Below, piece by piece: positions 38,113 through 47,435 of a stretch of DNA of 64,000 bases. Position 1 is the stretch's first letter, and each line of letters opens with the position of its first letter. The position numbers and the translations under genes are program-made. The notes beneath the pieces were generated by a model. The model worked only from the letters and a program-made list of their open reading frames with translations, was not told the DNA's origin and ran no database searches. Origin of the DNA: Thermodesulfobacterium sp. (lineage in GTDB: Bacteria; Desulfobacterota; Thermodesulfobacteria; Thermodesulfobacteriales; Thermodesulfobacteriaceae); the NCBI GenBank assembly GCA_017656385.1, contig JACDNX010000002.1, positions 1-64,000 of the forward strand. Direction: 5' to 3'.

Positions 38113-40189
38113 AACATTTTTTAAAAAATATAAAATTTTAATTTTTGTCCTTTTTTTCATAGGAATTACTCTTTGGCTGGAATTTAATATTTTTGATTTT
38201 TCTTTTCTGAGTCTATCTCAGAAGAATGTTTTTCTTTTTTTGCTTTTTCAACTTAACCTCATTTTTATTTTAGTTCTTCTTTATTTTATTTTTAGATATC
38301 TTTTTAAAATTTTTTGGGAAATTCAACCCAGAAGGATATCAAAAAGTATAAAAATTAAACTTTTTGCTACATATTTTATTTCTATAATATTTCCCTCTTT
38401 AATATTGATTTTAGGGAGCTTTTTCTTCTTTAAGAAAACGCTTGACTATTGGCTTAAAGAATTTTTTGAAGAGAAAGTCATTTCTCAATTTATGAAGGCA
38501 GAGGATTATTACAAGGAGACAGAAAGATATCTTTTAGTAAAGGGACAAGAAATCATTAAAAACTATATTTCAAAAGCTGAGGAATTAAAAAGCAAAGATC
38601 TGAGAGAAAAATACAGGTACTTTTCGAGTCTTGATTCTATAGAAATTTATAACTACTTTGGGGAGCGTTACAAAAGGACTTATTCTTCAAAGATTCCAGG
38701 AAAACTTGGTATACCTCCTTCCATTTTGGAAAAACTTAAAACAGAGAAAGCTCCTGTAACTCAGACCTCAATTATAGGTTCCAAAGCACTGGTGCGAGTA
38801 TTTATCCCCTGTAAAGATAAATACGGTAATAAGTGGATACTTGCTACTGGAAAGGTTTTAAATTTACAAAAGTTTGCAGAAAGTGAATCTTTTCCTGAAA
38901 AAAAATACTTTAAAATTTTTAAAAAATTTTTATTGATGGCAGGGGCTTCAATTTTACTTCTCATAATTTTTGTAGGTATTTGGGTGGGAAGTAAAATAGG
39001 AAGAAATCTTACCGAACCATTAAGGAATCTTGTTTTAGCCACACAAAAAATTTCTCAAAAAGATTATCACATAGAGGAAATTCCTTTGACCACTTTTTCA
39101 GAAGATGAGATAGGGATTTTAATGAAATCTTTTAAAGAGATGGTTGAAAAACTTAAAAAATATGAAGAGGAAATGAAAAGATATAATGAGTATTTAATAT
39201 CCATCTTAAATCATTTGCCTGTTGGAATTTTGATATTAAATCAGGATTTTCAGATTAGGTATCTTAACGAAAGTTTAAAAAAATTTTTGCAGACTTATGG
39301 ATTTAATAGTATAGAAGAACTTTTAGGTCACTTGGATTTTTTTAATTTAATACACACAGTGGATCTGGATACACCATTTTATAGGGTTTTTGAATTTAGC
39401 AAAGAAGCAAAAGAAGTGTTTTTAGGGGTAACAGTGTTAAAGCTTAATCTCTTTCGCGAAGAAAATTTAATGGCTATTATTGAAAATTTAGAGGAAAAGG
39501 AAAATTTAAAAAGACTTTCCATCTGGAAAGAAGTAGCTGTAAGAATAGCTCATGAAATAAAGAATCCCTTAACACCTATTAAACTTTCAGTAGAAAGGCT
39601 TAGAAGAAAACTGGAAAAAAGTCTTGAGGGTGAAACCAAAGAAGTTCTTCTTAAGACAACAGAGGTTATTGAAAAATATGTGGAAGAACTTAAGAAACTG
39701 GCTACGGATTTTTACTATTTCTCTAAGAAACCAGTTCTAAATTTTGAAAAGGGTAATTTGTTAGAAAATCTTATAGAGGTTGTTAATCTTTATGAAATTG
39801 CATATCCAGATGTAAAGTTCAGTATTCAGGCTGATGATGATGGCGAGTGCATTTTTGATAAGTTTCACTTCAAAAGATTATGGATCAATTTGATTGACAA
39901 TTCCATAAAGGCTATGCAAGAAAAGGGAAAAATAGAAATATTTTTGAAAAGAGCAGACGGACATATTGTGGTGAAGGTGGTAGATAGTGGGAAGGGTATT
40001 CAAGAAGATATAGCAAAAAGTATTGCTGATGGAGATCTAATAAAACTTAAAGAATTTGGGACAGGATTGGTTATGGCCTATTCTATTGTTAAGCTTCATA
40101 AGGGAACTTTTCAAATAGGAAAAAACTTTCCTTCTGGGACTTTTATTACTATAAAAATTCCTTGCAATCTTGAAATAAAAGAAGATTAA
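38090..40189 (+). CDS. NtrY-like membrane sensor histidine kinase
   Basis: About 699 residues. Three hydrophobic helices lie in the first 120 residues, a periplasmic sensor segment follows, and a fourth helix near 285-305 leads into HAMP (GRNLTEPLRNLV...), a PAS domain (LPVGILILNQDFQIRYLN), the dimerisation/phosphorylation domain with His488 in RIAHEIKNPLTP, and an ATPase domain with NLIDNSIKAM, VVDSGKGI and GTGLVMAYSIV. This is the NtrY architecture. I chose ATG 38090; a TTG one codon upstream is also possible. No response regulator is adjacent; the NtrX-like regulator at 55301 is a candidate partner. Signals sensed are unknown (nitrogen or redox in relatives). Confidence 0.88.
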   Translation: MSFWKGIKTFFKKYKILIFVLFFIGITLWLEFNIFDFSFLSLSQKNVFLFLLFQLNLIFILVLLYFIFRYLFKIFWEIQPRRISKSIKIKLFATYFISIIFPSLILILGSFFFFKKTLDYWLKEFFEEKVISQFMKAEDYYKETERYLLVKGQEIIKNYISKAEELKSKDLREKYRYFSSLDSIEIYNYFGERYKRTYSSKIPGKLGIPPSILEKLKTEKAPVTQTSIIGSKALVRVFIPCKDKYGNKWILATGKVLNLQKFAESESFPEKKYFKIFKKFLLMAGASILLLIIFVGIWVGSKIGRNLTEPLRNLVLATQKISQKDYHIEEIPLTTFSEDEIGILMKSFKEMVEKLKKYEEEMKRYNEYLISILNHLPVGILILNQDFQIRYLNESLKKFLQTYGFNSIEELLGHLDFFNLIHTVDLDTPFYRVFEFSKEAKEVFLGVTVLKLNLFREENLMAIIENLEEKENLKRLSIWKEVAVRIAHEIKNPLTPIKLSVERLRRKLEKSLEGETKEVLLKTTEVIEKYVEELKKLATDFYYFSKKPVLNFEKGNLLENLIEVVNLYEIAYPDVKFSIQADDDGECIFDKFHFKRLWINLIDNSIKAMQEKGKIEIFLKRADGHIVVKVVDSGKGIQEDIAKSIADGDLIKLKEFGTGLVMAYSIVKLHKGTFQIGKNFPSGTFITIKIPCNLEIKED

Positions 40190-40190
40190 G

Positions 40191-42791
40191 TTATTTGCAC
40201 TCTGCCCAATTTTTACCAAAAGAGAAATTTACTTTTATAGGTACCTTGATTTCATAAGGTAGATTTAAATATTTAAAAGGATGTTCCATTATTTTGGGAG
40301 CAAGCTTTCTAATCATCTCTACTTCATTTTCTGGAACCTCAAGTACCAATTCATCGTGAATTTGTAAAATTATAGCGGTTTTAAGATTGTTTTTCTTTAA
40401 TTCTCTTTGTAAAGCCACCATAGCACACTTGATAAGGTCTGCAGCGGATCCCTGAATAGGGGTATTTATTGCCATTCTTTGTCCCAACTCCTTTACGGTT
40501 CTATTAGAACTGTAAAGTTCAGGTATATATCGTTTTCTTCCAGCTAAGGTTTTTACATATCCGTGTTCCTTAGCAAATTCCAAAGTTTTTTGAATATAAT
40601 CTTTGATTCGTGGATAACGAGTAAAGTAACGGTCTATAATAGTTTCTGCTTCCTTAACGCTTATTTTAAGTTCTTTTGACAATCCATAAGCACTCATTCC
40701 ATAAGCTATTCCAAAATTAATAACTTTACTTATTCTTCTCATCTCAGTTGTTACTTTTTCAGGAGGCACACCAAATACTTCACAGGCAGTAAAAGTATGA
40801 ATATCTTCTCCTTTTTTGAAAGCTTCAATAAGTTTTTCATCCTCGGAAAAGTGTGCCAGAATTCTTAACTCAATTTGAGAATAGTCTAAGCTACAAAGCA
40901 GATACCCTTTTTCAGCAATAAAAACCCTTCTTATGGCAAGTCCTTCTTCTCCCTTTATAGGAATATTCTGTAAATTGGGATTTTGAGAACTTAGTCTTCC
41001 TGTTGCTGTTCCTGTTTGATTGAATTGTGTATGAAGTCTGTGAGTGCTGGCAGAAGCAAATTTTAAAAATCCTTCTAAGTAAGTGCTTTTTATTTTATAT
41101 AAGGTTCTGTATCTTAAAAGATATTGGACGAATGGATGAAGAGGAGCAAGTTCTTCCAGAACTTCCGCATCTGTTGAGGGTAAAGAACTTTTGGGAGTTT
41201 TTTTAACTGAGGGAAGTTTCAATTTTTTAAAAAGAATGTTACTAACTTCGTGACTTGATCTGGGATTAAATTTGCATCCTGCTATGTCAAACATTTTTTC
41301 TTCTAACTCTTTAAGTTTTGCCTGATATTCCTGATTAAGACTTCTTACATAATCTAAGTCTATTTTGAATCCTCTTGTTTCCATTTCAAAAAGCACTTCA
41401 CTTAAAGGTATTTCTACTTTTTTTAACCAGTCTATCAGACCTTCTTTCTGGATCTGATTGATTAAATCTTTTCCTACTAAAAGAAGTCCACAACTTTTTG
41501 TAGCTAATCCTTCGTTTTTTGAAAGTTTGGAAGTTTCCAAACTTATTTCTAAGTGCTCTTGTAAAAGGAATTCCAGATCATATTTTTTTAAGGATGGATT
41601 TAAAAGATAAGCTGCCAGCTTAGTATCAAATACATTGTTTAAAGGAAGATTAAAATTTTTCAGAAAACTTTTGTAATCATGAACAATAAATTCTGTTTCA
41701 GAGAATTTCTGGATCAAATTTTTTAAATGAGAGGCAGGTAACTTATAAGCTTCTTTTTCAGAAAGAGCTACTATAATTTCAGAAGGTTGAGCTAAGGAAA
41801 ACAAAGAACCTCGAGGCTGGAGGAAAAGAAGACTTAAACAATCTTTTTGAGGAAGTTTAGAAATATCTTTAACCTCCATCAAGATAGGCTTAAAATCAGA
41901 GGAAGTGGATTTTATTTCAGATAAGAGTTTTCTAAATTCAAGTTTCTTAAAGATTTTTCTTAAAGTGGAATAATCAGGTTCTTTTCTTTTGTAGTAGGAA
42001 AGATCATAAGATGGAAGAGGTGTATCAAAATTAAGAGTTAAAAGGGCTACATTGTTTAACACTTGATCTTTGTACTTTATTAATTTTTCTCTCAGTTTAG
42101 GTGAGGACAATTTTTGAATATTTTGATACAGAGTTTCCAGATTTTTAAAACGCTTTAAGAGCTCCTTAGCTGTTTTTTCTCCAATTCCAGGAACTCCTGG
42201 GATGTTATCACTTGGATCTCCAGTTAAAGCTCTAAATTCAGGGAAAATCTGAGGAGGAAATTGATATTTTTTTAAAAATGTATCAAGATCCAGAAACTTT
42301 TCTCTAACTGGATCATAAATGGATACATTTTTATCTATTAAAGAGTAGAGATCTCTATCTCCAGCAATAATAATTGCTGAAAGATTTAAATTTTTTACTA
42401 TGTTTTTTATAAAAGATGCGATAAGATCATCTCCTTCGTATCCAGGAGATGAGAGCACAGGTATGCCAAGAGCAGATATAATATCTTTTATATAAGGAAT
42501 TTGGATTTTAAGTTCATCTGGCATTTTGGGACGGGTGGCTTTATAATTTTCGTATAGCTTATGTCTAAAAGTGGGCTCTTTTTCGTCCATGAACCAGATA
42601 ATATATTCTGGATCCCATTCTTTAAGTATTTTAAGAACCATCTGGGTTACGCCGAATACTGCTTTAGTAGGAAGTCCTTTAGTGGTAGCTAAATAACCTG
42701 GTATTGCAAAATAGGCACGGTAAATAAAAGAAGAACCATCTATCAAAATTATGGAGTTATTTTTTAATTTGTCTGATGAAGGTTTAACCAT
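40191..42791 (-). CDS. polA: DNA polymerase I (proofreading site degenerate)
   Basis: 866 residues from the chosen start. The 5'-nuclease domain (ILIDGSSFIYRAYF, GYEGDDLIA, DRDLYSL, GVPGIGEKTA) fills the first 300; the polymerase domain has motif A LDYSQIELRILAHFS, motif B RRISKVINFGIAYGMS and motif C QIHDELVLEVPE, all intact. The middle domain lacks the 3'-5' exonuclease residues: no DxE at motif I, and HDYKS replaces the NxxxD of motif II. This resembles Taq polymerase, which cannot proofread. Used in Okazaki fragment processing and repair. The frame is open to an ATG at 42875, but the extra 28 residues are atypical and lie in promoter-like sequence. Convergent with the NtrY gene. Confidence 0.93.
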   Translation of the reverse strand: MVKPSSDKLKNNSIILIDGSSFIYRAYFAIPGYLATTKGLPTKAVFGVTQMVLKILKEWDPEYIIWFMDEKEPTFRHKLYENYKATRPKMPDELKIQIPYIKDIISALGIPVLSSPGYEGDDLIASFIKNIVKNLNLSAIIIAGDRDLYSLIDKNVSIYDPVREKFLDLDTFLKKYQFPPQIFPEFRALTGDPSDNIPGVPGIGEKTAKELLKRFKNLETLYQNIQKLSSPKLREKLIKYKDQVLNNVALLTLNFDTPLPSYDLSYYKRKEPDYSTLRKIFKKLEFRKLLSEIKSTSSDFKPILMEVKDISKLPQKDCLSLLFLQPRGSLFSLAQPSEIIVALSEKEAYKLPASHLKNLIQKFSETEFIVHDYKSFLKNFNLPLNNVFDTKLAAYLLNPSLKKYDLEFLLQEHLEISLETSKLSKNEGLATKSCGLLLVGKDLINQIQKEGLIDWLKKVEIPLSEVLFEMETRGFKIDLDYVRSLNQEYQAKLKELEEKMFDIAGCKFNPRSSHEVSNILFKKLKLPSVKKTPKSSLPSTDAEVLEELAPLHPFVQYLLRYRTLYKIKSTYLEGFLKFASASTHRLHTQFNQTGTATGRLSSQNPNLQNIPIKGEEGLAIRRVFIAEKGYLLCSLDYSQIELRILAHFSEDEKLIEAFKKGEDIHTFTACEVFGVPPEKVTTEMRRISKVINFGIAYGMSAYGLSKELKISVKEAETIIDRYFTRYPRIKDYIQKTLEFAKEHGYVKTLAGRKRYIPELYSSNRTVKELGQRMAINTPIQGSAADLIKCAMVALQRELKKNNLKTAIILQIHDELVLEVPENEVEMIRKLAPKIMEHPFKYLNLPYEIKVPIKVNFSFGKNWAECK

Positions 42792-42840
42792 GATAGAGAC
42801 ATTTTTAAAACATTTTAAGATAAAATCAAGCAATTTTTTC

Positions 42841-42868
42841 TTGACAAATTTAGAAAAAAGTTTAGACT
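42841..42868 (+). promoter_or_regulatory. sigma70-type promoter for rpsU
   Basis: A perfect TTGACA (42841-42846), a 16-base spacer and TAGACT (42863-42868, 4 of 6). It is 34 bases before the rpsU start and in the divergent region with polA. Confidence 0.55.
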
Positions 42869-42901
42869 TAAGCAAAAATCAAAAAAAGGAGGGGTCTTCT
42901 T

Positions 42902-43111
42902 TTGGCAGGCATAATAGTTAAAGAAGGGGAATCTTTCGAACAGGCATTAAAGAGATTTAAAAGATTAGTTGAAAAAACAAAAATACTTTCAGAGGTTAAA
43001 AAAAGAGAGTTTTATGAGAAACCAGGAGTAAGAAGGAGAAAAAAAATTCAGGCAGCTCGTAAAAAATTACTTAAAAAGCTCAAAAAACTTCAACAAAAAA
43101 CGAAGCGTTAA
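42902..43111 (+). CDS. rpsU: Ribosomal protein S21 (TTG start)
   Basis: 69 residues; a small basic 30S platform protein near the anti-Shine-Dalgarno region that affects initiation. [17 protein letters not shown] and [12 protein letters not shown] are the family signature. TTG at 42902 is preceded by AAAGGAGGGGT. In many proteobacteria rpsU-dnaG-rpoD form the macromolecular synthesis operon; here mutS2 lies between rpsU and dnaG. Confidence 0.96.
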   Translation: MAGIIVKEGESFEQALKRFKRLVEKTKILSEVKKREFYEKPGVRRRKKIQAARKKLLKKLKKLQQKTKR

Positions 43112-43130
43112 AATTTAGTGCTACCTTGTA

Positions 43131-45437
43131 GTGTTAAAATATCTTAACAAGTTAGATTGGGAAAGGATATTAAATTGCCTAAGTAATTTTATTTACTCAG
43201 AGTTTTCCAAGTCACTTTCTCAAAAACTGACTCCTATTTTTTCTTATGAAGAAGCAATTAAAGCTCAAGAGAAAACCAGATTTGTTTGGAAATTATTAGA
43301 AAAGGGAGAAAATTTAGAACTCAATCTTTTAAAATCTTTAAGGAACCTTTTTGATAAGGCATTAAAGAGAGGATTTTTTTTACCAGTAGAACTTGTAGAG
43401 ATAAAAAAATGGTTTATTGCTCTCAAAAAAATTATTCCTTATCTTGAAAATTCTCCATTTAATGATTTAAAAACTTTATACGAAAACATAAAAGAGATAG
43501 AGTTTCAGCTTGATAAAATACTTGATTGGGAAAAAGCTGAAATAAAAGATAGAGCTTCTTACAATTTATTTGTTATAAGAAAAAAGCTAAAAGAAGCAAG
43601 AGAAAGCTTATTTTCAAAACTTGAAAAAATAAAAGAAAATCTTTACAAGAAAGGCTATCTTCAGGAAAATCTTTTTACTCACAGAGAAGGAAGATATGTA
43701 TTGCCAGTTAAAACAGAATACAAAAATAAAGTTAAAGGTATATTGCATGAAGTTTCTCAAAGTGGAGCCACAGTATTTATAGAGCCTGCAAGTATAATAC
43801 CTTTAAGTAACGAGATTGAAAATTTACGCCATATAGAGCAAAGAGAAATCGTTAAGATTTTAAAAGAAATTTCTCAGGAAATTTTTACTTTCTCTTCCTC
43901 ATTTTTTGATTTAGAAGACATTTATGCAGACTTTGAAATTACATTTGCTAAAGCAAGCTTAGGAAGAACTTACAAGGGGAAATTTCCACGACTTAAAAAA
44001 GGAGGTTTAATAAATATCCGATCAGGAATTCATCCACTTTTGTTATTAAAGAAAAAAGAAAAGTCTTTTCAAAAAATAGTTTACAATGATTTCATAATCG
44101 AAAACGGCCTTCTTATTTCAGGCCCAAACTTGGGAGGGAAAACGGTATCCTTAAAAACCATAGGGATTCTTACTCTTATGGGACAAAGCGGTTTTTTAAT
44201 TCCTGCTGAAGAAGCAGAGTTGCCGGTGTTTTCAAAAGTTTTTGTGGATTTAGGAGATGATCAGGATATAATAGAAGGGGAATCTTCTTTTTCTTCCCAT
44301 TTAAAAAGTCTGAGAGAAATTCTTGATAAAGCTGATGGAAATACATTAGTATTACTTGATGAACCTGGTAAGGGCACTAATCCAGAAGAAGGAACAGCAT
44401 TAATTGCAGCTATAATTAATGAACTGCTTAAAAGAAAAACAAAAGTTGTTATCACTACCCATTCTCAGTTTCTTAAAACTCTCGGAGTTAAAATGAAAGA
44501 TTTAAAATTAGCAACTATGGAATACAATTTGGGAACAAAGGAGCCGACTTATAAGTTAGTGTATAATGTGTGGGGTGAGTCCTTAGCATTTGATCTTGCT
44601 AAAAAAATGGGTTTTCCTGAAAATATTTTAAAAAAAGCAATGAATTATTTGAAGAATAAAGAATACTGGGAATGGTATAAAGTGGTGGAGGAAGAACGAA
44701 AAAAACTTAAGGAAATGGAAAAAGAATTAGCTTTAAAATTAAAAAGCCTTGAAATAAAAGAAAAAGCCCTGGAAGAAGAAAAAGAAAAGTTGAAAAAAAG
44801 TTATCACAAAAAGATGGAAGAACTGATTTCTATCTGGAGTGAAGAATTTAAAAGGATGATAAAAGATATTAAGAAAAGAAAAGAAGGATATAAAAAGGCA
44901 ATTCAATATTTTGAAGATTTTGCCAGCAGATTTATGGAAAACTCCTTAGGAGAAGAAGAGATAAAAGAAGGAGATAAAGTTTTTGTGTTACCCTTTAAAA
45001 GGGAAGGTGAAGTGTTAAAGATAAAAGATAAAATGATAGAAGTTAAACTCGGAGGTTTTAAAATAGAGGTTCCTAAAGGAAGTGTTACAAAAGAGTATAA
45101 AGAAGCTGGATATACATTTCTTGGCTATTCTAAGGGAGTTATAAAATCAGAAATATCTCATAAAAGTTTTAATAATAAGATTGAGAAAAAAGAGACTTTA
45201 AAGCTTTTGGGATTAACTGTTGAAGAAGCTCTGAATGAGCTTGAAAAAACTTTAAATAGAGCTTTTTTAGAAGGAAACACAAAGATTTATCTGGTTCATG
45301 GACATGGCACAGGTAGATTAAGAGAAGGCATTAGAGCATACCTTAAAAATCATCCTCTTGTTAAAAATTTTAAATTTGCAGATCCTGCTGAAGGCGGCAC
45401 TGGAGTTACTATCGTTTATTTAGAAGAAAAAGATTAA
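43131..45437 (+). CDS. mutS2: MutS2 endonuclease/recombination suppressor (GTG start)
   Basis: 768 residues. The middle has the MutS-type ATPase: Walker A GPNLGGKT at 331-338 and LLDEPGKGTNPEEGTAL as Walker B and signature. A long charged coiled coil follows (about 510-600), a KOW-like segment, and a C-terminal Smr nuclease domain with VHGHGTGRLREGI. The N-terminal mismatch-recognition domain of MutS is absent, as in all MutS2. Known roles are suppression of homologous recombination and, in Bacillus, rescue of collided ribosomes. The GTG start lacks a ribosome site and falls in the 3' arm of a small hairpin (43117-43135). Confidence 0.94.
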   Translation: MLKYLNKLDWERILNCLSNFIYSEFSKSLSQKLTPIFSYEEAIKAQEKTRFVWKLLEKGENLELNLLKSLRNLFDKALKRGFFLPVELVEIKKWFIALKKIIPYLENSPFNDLKTLYENIKEIEFQLDKILDWEKAEIKDRASYNLFVIRKKLKEARESLFSKLEKIKENLYKKGYLQENLFTHREGRYVLPVKTEYKNKVKGILHEVSQSGATVFIEPASIIPLSNEIENLRHIEQREIVKILKEISQEIFTFSSSFFDLEDIYADFEITFAKASLGRTYKGKFPRLKKGGLINIRSGIHPLLLLKKKEKSFQKIVYNDFIIENGLLISGPNLGGKTVSLKTIGILTLMGQSGFLIPAEEAELPVFSKVFVDLGDDQDIIEGESSFSSHLKSLREILDKADGNTLVLLDEPGKGTNPEEGTALIAAIINELLKRKTKVVITTHSQFLKTLGVKMKDLKLATMEYNLGTKEPTYKLVYNVWGESLAFDLAKKMGFPENILKKAMNYLKNKEYWEWYKVVEEERKKLKEMEKELALKLKSLEIKEKALEEEKEKLKKSYHKKMEELISIWSEEFKRMIKDIKKRKEGYKKAIQYFEDFASRFMENSLGEEEIKEGDKVFVLPFKREGEVLKIKDKMIEVKLGGFKIEVPKGSVTKEYKEAGYTFLGYSKGVIKSEISHKSFNNKIEKKETLKLLGLTVEEALNELEKTLNRAFLEGNTKIYLVHGHGTGRLREGIRAYLKNHPLVKNFKFADPAEGGTGVTIVYLEEKD

Positions 45438-45528
45438 AAAAATAAAAATTTATATATAACTCTTGAACTTTTATAAAACTGTGTTAGAAAATATAGAAAT
45501 TTGTCATATTAGTTCTGATAGGTGCTCT

Positions 45529-45630
45529 ATGAGGCGAGCTTCAAATTTCCTTTTATCTCCAAAGATTTTCTCTCACTCGGGTAAAAAGATTAAGTGTGGC
45601 TTGAGCAAGAATTTTTTGAGTTTAATTTAG
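45529..45630 (+). CDS. Possible 33-residue leader ORF between mutS2 and dnaG
   Basis: An ATG at 45529 preceded by AGGTG six bases upstream opens a 33-codon frame ending TAG at 45630, 35 bases before dnaG. The peptide is basic (MRRASNFLLSP..., later SGKKIKCGLSKN) with no recognised domain. The same bases also contain short open frames on the minus strand, so it could equally be the remnant of a decayed gene or an RNA. The surrounding 228-base gap holds nothing else convincing. Confidence 0.25.
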   Translation: MRRASNFLLSPKIFSHSGKKIKCGLSKNFLSLI

Positions 45631-45665
45631 AAAAATATTTAAAAACAATAAAATTTTAAAAAATT

Positions 45666-47435
45666 ATGTCTTTGGGAGATCTATTTGAAGAAGTAAAGAA
45701 AGCCTATGATATTGTAGAAGTTGTTTCTGGTTATGTTAGACTTAAAAGAGTGGGAAGAAATTTTGTAGGACTTTGTCCTTTTCATTCTGAAAAGGCCCCT
45801 TCTTTTGTGGTAAGTCCTGAGAAACAGATTTTCAAATGTTTTGGATGTGGAGTAGCTGGAGATGTAGTCACTTTTTATACAAAAATTAAAGGTCTTACTT
45901 TTAAAGAAGCACTTTTAGAGCTTGCTGAAAAGGCGGGTATTTCAGTAGACAAAAGATTTTTCGTTGAAAAAAGAAAAGAAAGAAGCTTAGCAGAGTTGAA
46001 TTATAAAGTAGCAAAATTTTACCATCATCTTCTTTATTTTCACAGTTCTTCAAAAGAAGCTCGGGAATATCTTGAAAAGAGAGGAATAAGTGAAGAAACT
46101 ATAAAGACTTTTTTACTGGGATTTGCTCCCTATGATGGAAGAGTTCTTGCAGGTTATCTAAGAAACTCTCAGGAAGATTTAATAAAAGGCAATGAACTGG
46201 GATTGATAAGAAAAACTTCTGATGGTTCGTATATAGATCTTTTTAAAGGAAGGATAGTTTTTCCTGTGTTTACTCTTAAAGGAGAATGTGCTGGATTTGG
46301 AGCAAGAGCTTTAGAAAAAGATGTAGAACCTAAGTATTTAAACACTCCAGAATCAAGAATTTATAAAAAAAGCGAAATTCTTTATGGTCTTTATCAGGCA
46401 AAAGAATACATTAAAAAAGAAGATCAGGGTATTCTGGTAGAAGGATATTTTGATTTTCTTAGCTTGTGGGAAAAAGGTGTTAAAAATGTCGTTGCTACTT
46501 GTGGAACAGCGTTAACAGAGAGCCATGTAAAAGTTTTGAAAATTTTTACACAGAACTGGATAATTTTTTATGACGGAGATCTTGCAGGAAAAAAAGCAAC
46601 TTTAAGATCTATTTCTCTATTTTTAAAAGAAGGAATTTTACCAAAGTGTGTGATAATTTCAGAAGAAGATGATCCTGATTCTTGGGCAAGAAAGCAAAAT
46701 TTAAAAGATGAAAGTCTTAAGAGAAAAATTGAAGAAATTACTGAAGATGCTATAACTTTTGCTATAAATTTTTATAAAGAAGAATTCAGTTTAAATCCTT
46801 CTAAAGCATTTAAAGAGATAATGGAAATTTTTAGATCTGCAGAGGATCCATTTTTAAGAAATAAGATAGCAAGAGAATTGAGCTTTCACTTGGGAATTCC
46901 GGAAAATGAAGTATTTAAAAGTTTTATAAAAGATATTACTGAAAGAGAACCAATAAAAGAGAGGGAAGAGGGTTATGATAAAGCTGAAGCGTGTTTAAAG
47001 ATGATTGCTCAGTTCTTGATAAATTATCCAGAATACTATAAGGAACTTGAATCTTCTGGTCTTTCAAAGCTTCTTGAATTTTATTCTACTAAATTTTATG
47101 GCAAATTTTTAAAATACCTTGCAGAGGAATTTAAGTGCGGAAACATAGAAGTTGATTATATTCCTGACTTGGAATTTCAGGAAGCTTTAAGCGATCTACT
47201 TTTAAATCCACCTTTTGAGAACAAAGAAGAGGTTTTACAGCAGATAAAGGAGTTTATTAAAAAAGAGCTTGCCAGAAGAGAAATAAAAATAGTAACAGAG
47301 AGTTTAAAAAATCTTCAAATAAAAGGTTTAAAAGAAGAAATAGAAAAATACCTTTGGGTTTTGAAAAGATCTTTAACTGATAAATTGGTAGAAGAAACTG
47401 AAAAAAATAAAGGAGGGGGGTATGAGCCTCCATAG
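45666..47435 (+). CDS. dnaG: DNA primase
   Basis: 589 residues; makes RNA primers for replication. N-terminal zinc ribbon C37, H40, C58, C61; the RNA polymerase core follows, with TOPRIM motifs LVEGYFDFLSLW and FYDGDLAGKKA; a C-terminal helicase-binding region ends the protein. There is no ribosome site before ATG 45666 (the leader is A/T only). The last 14 bases overlap rpoD, whose GGAGGGGGG ribosome site is inside dnaG. Confidence 0.97.
   Translation: MSLGDLFEEVKKAYDIVEVVSGYVRLKRVGRNFVGLCPFHSEKAPSFVVSPEKQIFKCFGCGVAGDVVTFYTKIKGLTFKEALLELAEKAGISVDKRFFVEKRKERSLAELNYKVAKFYHHLLYFHSSSKEAREYLEKRGISEETIKTFLLGFAPYDGRVLAGYLRNSQEDLIKGNELGLIRKTSDGSYIDLFKGRIVFPVFTLKGECAGFGARALEKDVEPKYLNTPESRIYKKSEILYGLYQAKEYIKKEDQGILVEGYFDFLSLWEKGVKNVVATCGTALTESHVKVLKIFTQNWIIFYDGDLAGKKATLRSISLFLKEGILPKCVIISEEDDPDSWARKQNLKDESLKRKIEEITEDAITFAINFYKEEFSLNPSKAFKEIMEIFRSAEDPFLRNKIARELSFHLGIPENEVFKSFIKDITEREPIKEREEGYDKAEACLKMIAQFLINYPEYYKELESSGLSKLLEFYSTKFYGKFLKYLAEEFKCGNIEVDYIPDLEFQEALSDLLLNPPFENKEEVLQQIKEFIKKELARREIKIVTESLKNLQIKGLKEEIEKYLWVLKRSLTDKLVEETEKNKGGGYEPP

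Noticed and set aside
42792-42875. N-terminal extension of DNA polymerase I by 28 residues
   Set aside because: The extension is Lys/Phe-rich, lacks a ribosome site and overlaps the rpsU/polA promoter region; homologues start close to the ILIDGSS motif.
45438-45665. SRP RNA or 6S RNA in the mutS2-dnaG gap
   Set aside because: The conserved SRP loop sequence is missing, and I could not draw the long 6S hairpin with its central bubble.
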